Source: an uncultured Muribaculaceae bacterium (GTDB lineage: Bacteria > Bacteroidota > Bacteroidia > Bacteroidales > Muribaculaceae). From it: a stretch of DNA of 54,272 bases. The notes under the pieces are model-generated. The model was not told the origin of the DNA. It saw nothing but the letters and a program-made list of their open reading frames with translations, and searched no databases. The translations under genes were made by a program, and so were the position numbers. This document shows positions 41,657 to 50,623 of the stretch, in pieces; position 1 is the stretch's first letter, and the number at the start of each line of letters is the position of its first letter. The stretch spans positions 1-54,272 of the forward strand of contig CAJTYH010000020.1 of the NCBI GenBank assembly GCA_910583675.1. The letters run 5' to 3'.

Positions 41657-42970
41657 TCAATGAGAATCAAAGGACGCGGTAAGCCTTACCACCCTTTTGG
41701 AGGTCGGCGTTACTCGGAAACGGCGCGACGTCCTGTAGCCCACCACCCACACAGGCTCATCATCACAGACCAGCACCCATACGCGCCCCTTGTCTGCCAA
41801 GGGGATCTTTGCCTCCGATATTATGGAGCTGACGGCACGCGTGCCGCGCATGCCGAAAGGGGCTATCCTGTCGGCATGCCGCCAAGGACGCAACTCCCAC
41901 CGGTGACCACCGTCAAGCACTTCCCCGTCAAGCCACATCTCCATGGGATTGCGCACAGGGGCAAATTCCCCGATCGGAAGAACATCCGCCATGATGACCG
42001 GTCGTCCGCTCTCCCCGTCGCGATGCTCCAGTTTGACCAGCTTACCTCGGTCAAGCAGGTAGCGCACACCGCCACTCCCCTCGAATATCTTGCCGGACGC
42101 ATCATGCCGGGACAGAATCTTCTCTACCGTAGTCAACGCAAAAACGCCGTCAAGAATATGATACAGCTTCAATGTTCCCAGAGGATCATGAATCAGGCTC
42201 GCAAGAAGTATCTCACCTGATGGGAGGGTTATCTCATTGCGAAGCTCACCGATGAAACCCTGTAACAGGTCACGATCCCTCCTGAGGTTTGACACGCTAC
42301 GTCCCACAGCCTCCATGGCACCCGGAAATTGCGCCTCAAGAGCGGGGAGCGTCTCAAGACGCAGACGGTTGCGCTTGAAGTCGGGCTGCAGGTTGGTGGA
42401 GTCAGTGACATAACCTACACCTTTTTCGGAAAGATACTTGACCAGACACGCCTTCCCTACGTCAAGGAGAGGACGCAATATATATCCGCGCGCAGGAGGA
42501 ATGGCGGCAAGGCCACGCAGACCACTCCCCCGCAGCAGATTCAAAAAGAAGGTCTCCACATTGTCCGACGCATGATGCGCCGTAAGGAGAGGATGCCCGG
42601 ATGCGGCATGCTCGCCGTCGAACCACTCGTAGCGCAACTCCCTTGCCGCCATCTCCACGGACTCGCCGGTGGAGGCCACACGGGCATACACGTCGAAATG
42701 GCGCACTTTCAGCTCCACTCCCAGCGTGGCGCACAGATCACGGCAGAAACGCTCGTCACGGTCGCTCTCCTCTCCACGCAGATGGAAGTTGCAGTGCAAC
42801 GCAGTCGGCACATACCCTGCCTCGACCACAGCCACAAGCAGCGCCGTAGAGTCCGCTCCTCCGCTGAAAGCCACCATCACCCCCTCCCCGGGAGCGATAC
42901 CCTCGCGCAAAAGCGCCTTACCCACCATTTCCGGCACGCCAAATCCCTTATCCGACATAGACCTATGCAT
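41657..42970 (-). CDS. tilS: tRNA(Ile)-lysidine synthetase
   Basis: A 437-residue N-type ATP pyrophosphatase that puts lysidine on C34 of tRNA-Ile(CAU), an essential step for reading AUA. The PP-loop is VMVAFSGGADSTALLVA. NFHLRGEESDRDERFC, TAHHASDNVETFFLNLLRGSGLRGLAAIP and RPLLDVGKACLVKYL are the family segments. The C-terminal tRNA-binding domain is present. The start is ambiguous: the ATG at 42970 shares a base with the stop of the upstream phosphatase gene (TGATG), while the frame is open to 42997 and another ATG lies at 42958. Confidence 0.92.
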   Translation of the reverse strand: MHRSMSDKGFGVPEMVGKALLREGIAPGEGVMVAFSGGADSTALLVAVVEAGYVPTALHCNFHLRGEESDRDERFCRDLCATLGVELKVRHFDVYARVASTGESVEMAARELRYEWFDGEHAASGHPLLTAHHASDNVETFFLNLLRGSGLRGLAAIPPARGYILRPLLDVGKACLVKYLSEKGVGYVTDSTNLQPDFKRNRLRLETLPALEAQFPGAMEAVGRSVSNLRRDRDLLQGFIGELRNEITLPSGEILLASLIHDPLGTLKLYHILDGVFALTTVEKILSRHDASGKIFEGSGGVRYLLDRGKLVKLEHRDGESGRPVIMADVLPIGEFAPVRNPMEMWLDGEVLDGGHRWELRPWRHADRIAPFGMRGTRAVSSIISEAKIPLADKGRVWVLVCDDEPVWVVGYRTSRRFRVTPTSKRVVRLTASFDSH

Positions 42971-44238
42971 CAAGGTTGAAGATGAAGCGGCAGACATCTC
43001 ACAAGATACTCACGCGCATCCTCCCATGGCACATATACCTGAGGAGAATCGGGGAACAATGGCACCGGCCGCTCGTTGAGGTCGAAACGCACACACCATC
43101 CGCCCTTGTCCGTGCGGAAAAGCACAATCTGTAGGTTGGCCGCCATAGGCACCACATCGAAATCCTTCCAATGCAGCCCCACGGTGTCAAAATAATTTGT
43201 CATATAATAGCATCCGCGCAGACGCATGAGCGAAAGGAGCGGCATGAGGGTCTCGGCATGGCCGAAACGCAGCTCCACATTGAACCGGTTATCCCCGGCC
43301 ACGGCTGCATCCGTCGTATTTATAAGGTTCAGCAGCAGATCGGAGGCGATGAGAGCCGGTTCCGACGATAAGGTGGTAGCCGTGCGCCTCAGGTAATGCC
43401 CAAGATTCTCGCACGCCCACAACGAATTAAGCTCGGCACGGGTAAAGTATTTCTCAAGATCTACGGCCATGCCCATGGCGGGCAACCCCATGAGCACCTT
43501 GTATTCCGTCCACGACATGTCAAGCGCCTCCTTATTGTTCAGAAAATCGGGATCCGTCAGCAAGCGACGAGCAGGCGCGGCAGGAGCCGTGGTCTCAAAA
43601 AACATGTTGTATGGCGCCTCCCACTCCTTGGAAGCCGCCCATTCCACATAAGCCTTGTCCACATCGAACGGCCGCATAAGCGGGGAAGTCTGATGGCCCG
43701 AAGCCGTATAGATTTCCACCCGATTATTAAGCCTGTCAAGCTGATGCGTGAACTCATACATGCTCATGACACAACGGGGAGAGTAAGAACTTATAGCATT
43801 AACCTTCCCTCCCATGAAAAGCTTGGGATAGGCCAGGAACATGCGCGAGGCTATGCCCCTCTGCTCTGCCATCCCGAGCGAATCCAACGCTCCCCAGCGG
43901 TTATGGGAAATGTCGGCCACATAGCGAGCCAAAGAAAGCAGTTCCTTGCCCAGAGGAGCGAGAACCCCGGCAGAATCGGCACGGTCAAGAAAAGCGGTCA
44001 GATCAACCGTAGTCTTGGCCGAAGAGAGGAAACGTGCGCCATGCCTCCCGACATGGTTCACGAACACTGGGGTAAGCGAATCGGGGTACGCCGCCGGATC
44101 CTCGGGAGCCGGATACGGCTTGGCTGAACCGAGGCAATCTTCCACCGGATAGTCCGTGGCCATGGGATCGGCACCTGATACAGCGAAAGGTACCACGCAA
44201 AGAAGCCCTACGGCCAACAATTTCAGGAATCTGTTCAC
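42970..44238 (-). CDS. MINPP-type histidine acid phosphatase, exported
   Basis: A 422-residue histidine-clade-2 phosphatase that resembles multiple inositol-polyphosphate phosphatase, the phytate-degrading enzyme known from Bacteroides. The catalytic motif is VGRHGARF near residue 65 and the proton-donor motif is FGHAETLMPL near 335 (HAE, not HD, which is the MINPP form). The N-terminus is a signal peptide beginning with a GTG start (VNRFLKLLAVGLLCVVPFAVSG). The frame is open to an ATG at 44313, but that gives a non-signal start and overlaps the divergent gene. tilS follows with overlapping stop and start. Substrate phytate is inference. Confidence 0.87.
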   Translation of the reverse strand: MNRFLKLLAVGLLCVVPFAVSGADPMATDYPVEDCLGSAKPYPAPEDPAAYPDSLTPVFVNHVGRHGARFLSSAKTTVDLTAFLDRADSAGVLAPLGKELLSLARYVADISHNRWGALDSLGMAEQRGIASRMFLAYPKLFMGGKVNAISSYSPRCVMSMYEFTHQLDRLNNRVEIYTASGHQTSPLMRPFDVDKAYVEWAASKEWEAPYNMFFETTAPAAPARRLLTDPDFLNNKEALDMSWTEYKVLMGLPAMGMAVDLEKYFTRAELNSLWACENLGHYLRRTATTLSSEPALIASDLLLNLINTTDAAVAGDNRFNVELRFGHAETLMPLLSLMRLRGCYYMTNYFDTVGLHWKDFDVVPMAANLQIVLFRTDKGGWCVRFDLNERPVPLFPDSPQVYVPWEDAREYLVRCLPLHLQP

Positions 44239-44256
44239 GTTTTCGTTCGGTTTTGT

Positions 44257-44264
44257 TAATTTTG
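44257..44264 (+). promoter_or_regulatory. -7 element of the small TPR-like gene
   Basis: TAATTTTG fits TAnnTTTG and is 35 bases before the ATG at 44299. Confidence 0.5.
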
Positions 44265-44273
44265 TGTCAGAAA

Positions 44274-44289
44274 AGTTTGTCAACAAACT
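44274..44289. promoter_or_regulatory. Inverted repeat between divergent genes
   Basis: AGTTTGT and ACAAACT flank a 2-base centre: a 7-bp inverted repeat at the start of the plus-strand transcript, between the MINPP and TPR-like genes. It could be an operator or only a leader hairpin. Confidence 0.4.
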
Positions 44290-44298
44290 TAGTGAATT

Positions 44299-44571
44299 AT
44301 GATGAATCCACAAAATATAAAAACCGCCATCGAAGGAAAAGTTCTCCCGGAGGCGCTTGAAACCCTGAACGAACTGCTTGCCGCCGCACCGGAAGACGCG
44401 AATATGCTGGTGGCACGCGGCAAACTGCTATGGAGCATGGGACGGCACGGTGAGGCCATGAGCGACTACACCCTTGCAGCCAAATATGACCCCGAGGGTC
44501 CCGCGACACTGCTCATCGAACACTCCAACTCCATAATGGATTTCTTCAATCCGGATCTGCTTAATCCCTGA
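44299..44571 (+). CDS. Small TPR-like protein
   Basis: A 90-residue cytosolic protein, mostly helical. Residues 10-70 look like one or two TPR units (AIEGKVLPEALETLNELLAAAPEDANMLVARGKLLWSMGRHGEAMSDYTLAAKYDP). The end HSNSIMDFFNPDLLNP is a tail I associate with small conserved Bacteroidota proteins. It may bind a partner protein; no specific role is known to me. It is transcribed away from the MINPP gene, and the next gene has its own promoter. Confidence 0.75.
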   Translation: MMNPQNIKTAIEGKVLPEALETLNELLAAAPEDANMLVARGKLLWSMGRHGEAMSDYTLAAKYDPEGPATLLIEHSNSIMDFFNPDLLNP

Positions 44572-44579
44572 AAAAATTG

Positions 44580-44587
44580 TAAATTTG
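44580..44587 (+). promoter_or_regulatory. -7 element of the serine hydrolase gene
   Basis: TAAATTTG fits TAnnTTTG; leader about 55 nt to the ATG at 44647. Confidence 0.55.
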
Positions 44588-44646
44588 CGAAGCATAAGTT
44601 GGTCAACAAGACATAGAATATCAACAGAAACAAAACCTATGATACC

Positions 44647-45864
44647 ATGAGAAAGATAGTCTTTTTGCTCGTCGCAGTCATATGCCTGGCTGCGTCCGGA
44701 AAGGGGAATGTAATTGAATCCAAGACCTCGTTTGCCCGTGAAGCCCTCCAACCTTATGTAGACAGGGGCGAGCTTCCCGGAGCCATAAGCGTGTTCTTCA
44801 AAGACGGGTTGCAGGAAACCTGCTGCGTCGGGTATGCCGATGTGGAGAAGAAACGCCCGATAGACCTTGACAATGTATTCATGCAGTGCTCCCAGACAAA
44901 AGGATTCTGCGGAGTGACGATAGCGAAGCTCGTGGAGGAAGGGAAACTATCCCTTGACGATCCCGTATCGAAATACCTGCCTGAGTTTGCCGAACTATGG
45001 GTGCTTGACGAAGAAAAAGACGGCATCCGCACCATGCATAAGGCCAAGAATACCCTGACCGTAAGAATGGTCATGAACCATACCGGAGGATTCCCGTTTG
45101 AGATCAGCGCGAAAAGAGCGGACGTCAAAGGAGGCGGATGGTCCGGCGGCTGCCCCATACGTCAGGTCGCCTCGGTGGCAGCGGCCTCCCCACTGATGTT
45201 CGAACCCGGCACCAGGGATTCTTACTCGAACACAGGCATCGACATAGGAGCTGCCATCGTGGAGACAATCACCGGAATGAAATGGGAAGATTACCTGAAG
45301 AAGGAAGTCCTCGATCCCCTCGGGATGAAATCCACATGGTTCTGGCCTACCGACAAACAGCTGAAGAAGCAGATAGAGATGTATGACACGAAGGACAACA
45401 CCCCGGCAGTATGGCGCGAGGAAAACAGTAATCAACAGCGTCCGTACAACGACTCCCACGTCTTTGCTTCGGCAGGTGCCGGATTGTGGACAACGGCCTC
45501 CGACCAGCTGAAATTCTACAAGATGCTACTTAACCTCGGCATCGGCGACAACGGGGTGCGCATACTCAAGGAAGATACCGTGAAAAACCTTCTTGCCGTG
45601 AGTAGCCGCCCGGAAAACATGGGAGGCTATTCCCTCGGTCTGGCGGCTCCGACCGAAGACAACGAGGACGCATGGTTCGGCCACGGTGGCGCATGGGGCA
45701 CCAACTGCAATATGAACTGGCACAAAAAGCAACTGCGCCTATGGGTAGTGCAGATAAACGGCCCGCAACCATGGAACGACGACATGAACAGGGCCGCGGA
45801 GAAATTCTTCTCGCAGCCGGCCGGCTCCAAGGATATTGATGCATATACGGGAAGAACGAAATGA
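44647..45864 (+). CDS. Exported beta-lactamase-fold serine hydrolase
   Basis: A 405-residue exported enzyme of the class C beta-lactamase/penicillin-binding fold. The signal peptide is MRKIVFLLVAVICLAASG. The catalytic SxxK is CSQTKGFCG near residue 80, the YxN motif is YSNTGIDIG near 195, and the third motif is HGGAWG (HGG instead of KTG). These features fit esterases or D-aminopeptidases of family S12 better than drug-hydrolysing lactamases. Substrate is unknown and no antibiotic resistance should be inferred. folP begins 36 bases after its stop. Confidence 0.88.
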   Translation: MRKIVFLLVAVICLAASGKGNVIESKTSFAREALQPYVDRGELPGAISVFFKDGLQETCCVGYADVEKKRPIDLDNVFMQCSQTKGFCGVTIAKLVEEGKLSLDDPVSKYLPEFAELWVLDEEKDGIRTMHKAKNTLTVRMVMNHTGGFPFEISAKRADVKGGGWSGGCPIRQVASVAAASPLMFEPGTRDSYSNTGIDIGAAIVETITGMKWEDYLKKEVLDPLGMKSTWFWPTDKQLKKQIEMYDTKDNTPAVWREENSNQQRPYNDSHVFASAGAGLWTTASDQLKFYKMLLNLGIGDNGVRILKEDTVKNLLAVSSRPENMGGYSLGLAAPTEDNEDAWFGHGGAWGTNCNMNWHKKQLRLWVVQINGPQPWNDDMNRAAEKFFSQPAGSKDIDAYTGRTK

Positions 45865-45900
45865 CATGGAACTTTCGCGAAAATTCCGTAACTTCGCGAC

Positions 45901-46767
45901 ATGAAGCCATTCACCCTAAACCTCAAAGGGAAGCTACTGGAGATCAACCGCCCGCAAGTGATGGGCATTCTCAACGTGACCCCCGACTCTTTCTATTCCG
46001 GTTCCCACTCCTTCGGCGAAAAGGAGGCGGCAGTCCGTGCCGAGGCACTGATACGGGAGGGAGCGGACATGATAGACGTCGGTGGATATTCATCCCGTCC
46101 CGGTGCCGCTCCTGTGCCCGTAGAGGAAGAGATGCGTAGACTACGCATAGGTATAAAGGCGGTAAGAAGCCTTGACCGTGACATCCCGGTCTCGGTGGAC
46201 ACGTTTCGCGCGGCAGTCGCCAGGAAAGCCGTGGAGGAATGGGGTGCCGACATAGTTAACGACATATCCGGAGGATCGATTGACCCCGATATGTTCGAAA
46301 CCGTAGCGTCACTCAAAGCACCCTACATCCTCATGCACATGCGCGGCACGCCGCAGACCATGCAGAGCCTCACGGACTATAACGACGTGACGGCAGACGT
46401 GGCGGCAGAGCTTTCTCGCCCACTTGAACGGCTGAGACGGATGGGCGTAGCCGACATAATCATCGATCCGGGATTCGGATTTGCCAAGACATTGGAACAG
46501 AATTATGAACTGATGGCACACCTGCCACAGCTCCAACACATGCTTGAGTGCCCCATATTGACCGGCATATCGCGCAAGTCAATGATCACACGCCTTTGCG
46601 AGATTTCCGCCGATGAAGCCCTCCCGGGAACCGTGGCGCTGAACACCGCCGCAATACTTGCCGGCACAGCCATTATCCGGGTACATGACGTGGCCGAGGC
46701 GGTACAGACAGTGAAAGTGGCACAAGCACTGATGGAAACATCCCACAGAGCGCATACCGATTTCTAA
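45901..46767 (+). CDS. folP: Dihydropteroate synthase
   Basis: A 288-residue TIM-barrel enzyme that joins p-aminobenzoate with dihydropterin pyrophosphate in folate synthesis. Signatures are VMGILNVTPDSFYSGS, MIDVGGYSSRPGAAPV and VSVDTFRAAVA. NDISGGSIDPDMF, LMHMRGTPQTM and IIDPGFGFAKTLEQN follow. The C-terminal TAILAGTAIIRVHDVAEA closes the barrel. The loop after DVGGYSSRPG is intact, so there is no sign of a sulfonamide-resistance form. It is followed after 16 bases by cdaA, a pairing I know from other Bacteroidota. Confidence 0.96.
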   Translation: MKPFTLNLKGKLLEINRPQVMGILNVTPDSFYSGSHSFGEKEAAVRAEALIREGADMIDVGGYSSRPGAAPVPVEEEMRRLRIGIKAVRSLDRDIPVSVDTFRAAVARKAVEEWGADIVNDISGGSIDPDMFETVASLKAPYILMHMRGTPQTMQSLTDYNDVTADVAAELSRPLERLRRMGVADIIIDPGFGFAKTLEQNYELMAHLPQLQHMLECPILTGISRKSMITRLCEISADEALPGTVALNTAAILAGTAIIRVHDVAEAVQTVKVAQALMETSHRAHTDF

Positions 46768-46783
46768 ACAACAGCTACAGACA

Positions 46784-47560
46784 GTGATAGAATCTTTCGG
46801 AATAAAGGACATACTCGACATAGTGATAGTGGCTCTGATGCTCTACTATCTCTATAAGATCATGAAGGAATCCGGCACCATAAACATTTTTTATGGTGTG
46901 CTCGCCTTCGTGCTGGTGTGGGTTGTGGCCGCTGAGATCCTTGAGATGAAGCTCATCGGTACGATACTTGACAAGGTGATGAGCATAGGACTGCTGATAC
47001 TCGTCATCATTTTCCAGGATCAGATAAAGCGCTTCCTTGTGGAACTCGGATCGAAGAAAAGGTGGAAATTCCTCACGTCGCTCTTCCACCATAGAACCAA
47101 GGAAAACACCGAGGATATACATGCACGCGTCATGCCCATCGTATACGCATGCATGAACATGTCAAAAAGCAAGACCGGAGCACTGATAGTGATACAGCAG
47201 GACGTGCCGCTCGAGAACTACGAGAAAAGCGGCGACATGATCAACGCCGAAATAAACTCCCGACTGATCGAAAACATCTTTTTCAAGAACTCACCCCTGC
47301 ACGACGGCGCGATGATAATAGACGGGGGCCGCATAAAGGCGGCAGGATGCATACTCCCGGTGAGTCATGACACGAATGTGCCACGCTCACTGGGGCTGCG
47401 ACACCGTTCCGCCCTCGGCATCTCACAGGCCACAGATGCCTTCGCCATAGTGGTAAGCGAGGAGACGGGAAACATTTCCGTCGCCTACCACGGTCGCCTC
47501 TCCACCCGCCTAAGTTCCACCGAGCTTGAGAAGCGCCTCTCCCACCTGACCATCATATGA
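46784..47560 (+). CDS. cdaA: Diadenylate cyclase CdaA
   Basis: A 258-residue membrane enzyme that makes the second messenger c-di-AMP from two ATP. Three N-terminal helices span about residues 8-85. The DAC domain follows, with the hallmark HDGAMII and RHRSALGIS motifs. It starts with GTG 16 bases behind folP, and no better ATG lies nearby. No CdaR-type regulator follows. Its stop touches the stop of the opposite-strand gene (TGATCA). c-di-AMP affects cell wall and potassium balance in bacteria that make it. Confidence 0.95.
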   Translation: MIESFGIKDILDIVIVALMLYYLYKIMKESGTINIFYGVLAFVLVWVVAAEILEMKLIGTILDKVMSIGLLILVIIFQDQIKRFLVELGSKKRWKFLTSLFHHRTKENTEDIHARVMPIVYACMNMSKSKTGALIVIQQDVPLENYEKSGDMINAEINSRLIENIFFKNSPLHDGAMIIDGGRIKAAGCILPVSHDTNVPRSLGLRHRSALGISQATDAFAIVVSEETGNISVAYHGRLSTRLSSTELEKRLSHLTII

Positions 47561-49906
47561 TCAGCGGGGAGAGATCCGGCTTGACGCTGCGACACCGATA
47601 GGACGACCACCCGCACCATATGCGCCAAGTTTCTCACGCAGCCGTTTCAGGTTGTCAGTGATCTTTGTCATGTCCGTATTGCCGAAAGCATCCTCCATAC
47701 CGGCGACTGGATCTATATTGGCTATGCTCGACCATGGGAGCCATGCGCCCACCGAGCGAAATGCCATATCGGCAACGTTCGTGGCCTCGGGCATGAACGC
47801 GCGATACTTGTATCCTACCCTGCCGTCGTAGTCGCTGTTGAGCTTGGTATTGTTCTGCAAGAAGCGGGCCATATGGAGATATGTGGGATTTCCGGTCTTC
47901 ACATACAGCTTGAACATGTCGAAAGACATGAACGACGCAAAGTTGTCCGCTCCAGAATGTCCGATGGATATCAGGGAGAATCCCGCTATGCCTCCATCTG
48001 CAAATGGATTGCGGGAGGCATCGGCACCGTCCCTGTGGGGGAGTGAATAGTCGTAACAGTACACCCAGCTCATGGCGCACATGGCGGCATGCTCGGCTGC
48101 CTCCAGATATTTCCGGTCACCTGTGAGGTCGTGAGCCGCCCCGAAGGCATACATGGCGAATATGGCCGCCTCCTTGTCAACAGTGTTAGGATTATCGGGA
48201 GTTCCACCCACATACTTCCCAAGCTTCCCATACAGTTCACGATACGAGAAATCCGCCGCATTGATGGCCGCCTGACGGTATCGCTCGTCGCCTGTACATT
48301 CATACATCTTTGCAAGAAACCTTACAGCAATAGGGGTATTGAGCTTGGAGGAGGCTTGTGTATTGCGGTCATATTCCTGCGCGACAGTGCCGTCGGTGGC
48401 ATATGCACGACAGAAAGATCCGTCGGCGTTCTGCACCGCCAGCAGATGATCGCCTACCTTACGAAGGGCTTCATACCACGCAGGCCGATCCTCACCGTAT
48501 GATTGAGCTATGCGCCAGGCATTGAGCAACCCCTCCATTCCATCGACCATGCACCTCAGGAACGCCGGATATCCTCGCGTATGGCCTCCGGTCTCATCGT
48601 CGACCGGATCCCACCAGACGATCGGAAAATAGTCGCCCATTATGGCATCGGACACCCAGAAATCCACGATCTCCCTGCCCATCCTAACCGTCTCAGGTTC
48701 GTCATGCCTGAAACCATATCGCAGAAGATGATACCCCACCGAAAGCTGCTGCCCTACGAAACCCATCTGAAACGTATAGACCCGGTTGCTCCCGTCAGGT
48801 AGGTCAAGAGACCAGGGGACACCTGCGGCCGTCACATTTCCCGTGCCAAATGTGCGGTATTCATTCTTGAAAAGATCTATGTTCTGCCTGTAGACGGTGT
48901 CCATGTCCACCGGATGCACTACAGGATCCTCCAGACGGTATGCCGTTGCAAAGGTTGTCATCATGGCTTCGTTGTACCCGTCGCATACATTCGGGATGAT
49001 CGCGACAGAAAAAGTGTGCCCGTTGCCTTGCCTTACGGTATGGTAGCGGTCTGACCACACCGACGCACCCGGCTCCCTGGCGCGAATCTCCTCATAGGTA
49101 TCGGGGCCTTCGGCCGATAGATAACGGAAAGTCACACCCGGCACAGGCGACAGGTCAAAGCCTACAGCGCCATAACGAAGCGAGTCGTTTACCTCTCCTG
49201 GCACTCCCCCGCCGGCGAACCGCCCCACGCTTATATCAGGCTTCAGATGAGACAAGGCAAACGACACGCCGCGATCTTTCTCCCGCAACATCGCCATGGG
49301 GAGACCGCACCGCGTCTCTTTCACATACATTCTATTCTTTGAGAGATCCGCCCCCACAGCCCGGTTCCTCATATGGTCAGTATCGCGATACAGGATAGAC
49401 GGGATAAAATATTCGTAACCGTCCGTCGCATCACGGTTGACGGATGACAGCGTGTAGACACTGGCAAACCCCGCTTCATCGCCGGACTCAACCACTTCAA
49501 CTTCACGATTCAAGGTAAAAGCGCCATCACCGGCTGCATCGTATGTATCACTGATCAAAAAGGTGGCACCCCCTTCCGTTTTAACTTCCGCTACAGCCTC
49601 AATGTGCCCATGCCGCTTCCTCACACTGTCATACGCCACGAAATAAGAGATCTCATCATCGCTGAACCCGACATGCGTGCCTTTTTCCTTAACCACGATC
49701 CTTGCCGGCGCGGGCTGACGGCAGATAGCCTCGCCGCCCTTTCGCAATTCCAAACCGGTTCCACCATCCACAATAGGAAAACCGAGCCGGTACTCGCCGG
49801 ATTTAAGGACGATCTCCCGCGCTTGAACCGTAAAAAAAGACAGAACCGCAACAACCGTCATAAAAAGATGCGATCCCCTGAAACAACCTCGCATAGCTTC
49901 TCCCAT
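47561..49906 (-). CDS. Secreted glycosidase-like protein, family not recognised
   Basis: A 781-residue exported protein. The signal peptide is near MRGCFRGSHLFMTVVAVLSFFTVQA (either ATG 49906 or 49894). The N-terminal 280 residues are beta-rich (KSGEYRLGFPIVDGGTG). The rest shows (alpha/alpha)6-barrel features seen in six-hairpin glycosidases: VGYHLLRYGFRHDE, YFPIVWWDPVDDETGGHTRGYPAFLRCMVDG, LAVQNADGSFCRAY, AMYAFGAAHDLTGDRKYLEAAEHAA. Acidic residues in these loops could be catalytic, but I cannot name the family or substrate. It is not linked to SusCD genes. Confidence 0.7.
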   Translation of the reverse strand: MGEAMRGCFRGSHLFMTVVAVLSFFTVQAREIVLKSGEYRLGFPIVDGGTGLELRKGGEAICRQPAPARIVVKEKGTHVGFSDDEISYFVAYDSVRKRHGHIEAVAEVKTEGGATFLISDTYDAAGDGAFTLNREVEVVESGDEAGFASVYTLSSVNRDATDGYEYFIPSILYRDTDHMRNRAVGADLSKNRMYVKETRCGLPMAMLREKDRGVSFALSHLKPDISVGRFAGGGVPGEVNDSLRYGAVGFDLSPVPGVTFRYLSAEGPDTYEEIRAREPGASVWSDRYHTVRQGNGHTFSVAIIPNVCDGYNEAMMTTFATAYRLEDPVVHPVDMDTVYRQNIDLFKNEYRTFGTGNVTAAGVPWSLDLPDGSNRVYTFQMGFVGQQLSVGYHLLRYGFRHDEPETVRMGREIVDFWVSDAIMGDYFPIVWWDPVDDETGGHTRGYPAFLRCMVDGMEGLLNAWRIAQSYGEDRPAWYEALRKVGDHLLAVQNADGSFCRAYATDGTVAQEYDRNTQASSKLNTPIAVRFLAKMYECTGDERYRQAAINAADFSYRELYGKLGKYVGGTPDNPNTVDKEAAIFAMYAFGAAHDLTGDRKYLEAAEHAAMCAMSWVYCYDYSLPHRDGADASRNPFADGGIAGFSLISIGHSGADNFASFMSFDMFKLYVKTGNPTYLHMARFLQNNTKLNSDYDGRVGYKYRAFMPEATNVADMAFRSVGAWLPWSSIANIDPVAGMEDAFGNTDMTKITDNLKRLREKLGAYGAGGRPIGVAASSRISPR

Positions 49907-49979
49907 ATCAAAAAACGTTTACCCGATTTATACCGGATAAGTGATTTAAGGTTTTAGATTTTGGTCTCAACAATGACAA

Positions 49980-50021
49980 GGCGGTTGGAAAAGATAGGCG
50001 TGCTTATCTTTTCCAACCGCC
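49980..50021. terminator. Perfect bidirectional terminator
   Basis: A 17-bp perfect stem, GGCGGTTGGAAAAGATA (49980-49996) with its complement at 50005-50021, has an 8-base loop. It lies just behind the thioredoxin lipoprotein gene. Confidence 0.9.
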
Positions 50022-50048
50022 CGGTAATATTTTCAGTTCCGTCAGGAG

Positions 50049-50498
50049 TCATTTCAACGCCGCATCAATGGCTACAGTGAAATCCTGCTCGGAAAGAAGC
50101 CCTACAGTTGTAGTGTAGCTTCCATCGGGTTTGACATAGGCCACAGTCGGGATGTTCTGGACACCGTATTGGGCGGCCAGTTCGGGATGCACGTCCACAT
50201 CCACACTATAGAAGACGGCCTTGGAGGCAAAATCTCCGGCAACCTTGTCGAAAGTAGGAGCGAACTGTCGGCATGGGCCACACCACGTCGCATTGAAGTC
50301 TATCACAACGAGCTTGCTCTCCTCAGGCGCAATGGCAGCCCCTTTTTCAAGCACCGTCACGGCATGATCAGCAACATTCTCCACTGCAGATTCAGAGGCC
50401 TCGGCATTTTCTGTTTTTTGTCCTCCACCGCAGCTTGCAAGGCTCAGAACACCGGCTGCGGCAACAACCGCCGCAGTTAAAAACTTGTAAATTCTCAT
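50049..50498 (-). CDS. Thioredoxin-fold lipoprotein
   Basis: A 149-residue exported lipoprotein: signal peptide with lipobox SLASC (Cys near 23), Gly/Glu-rich linker, then a compact thioredoxin domain. The active site is FNATWCGPCRQFAPTF (CGPC), the cis-Pro is in VQNIPTVAYV. Unlike the TlpA protein it has no extra N-terminal domain, and the WCGPC is that of a true thioredoxin. It probably reduces disulfides in the periplasm. It lies downstream of mdh but is separated by a hairpin. Confidence 0.92.
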   Translation of the reverse strand: MRIYKFLTAAVVAAAGVLSLASCGGGQKTENAEASESAVENVADHAVTVLEKGAAIAPEESKLVVIDFNATWCGPCRQFAPTFDKVAGDFASKAVFYSVDVDVHPELAAQYGVQNIPTVAYVKPDGSYTTTVGLLSEQDFTVAIDAALK

Positions 50499-50547
50499 AT
50501 CCTTTCTTGATTTCTATATTTCTTATTTCTCAATTTACTAGATATAA

Positions 50548-50592
50548 CAGCGGGAAGCTGCGGCATGTTCTGTACGTCGCAACCTCCCGCTG
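50548..50592. terminator. Terminator between mdh and the thioredoxin gene
   Basis: CAGCGGGA (50548-50555) pairs with TCCCGCTG (50585-50592), and AGCTGCGG/TCGCAAC-type pairing extends it. The T-run AGATTTTTTTC lies on the plus-strand side. Confidence 0.7.
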
Positions 50593-50623
50593 AGATTTTT
50601 TTCATCCGATACTGAAGCCCTTA

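Noticed and set aside
44647..45864. Antibiotic-resistance beta-lactamase
   Set aside because: HGG replaces KTG, and its context is housekeeping; this fits family S12 hydrolases better.
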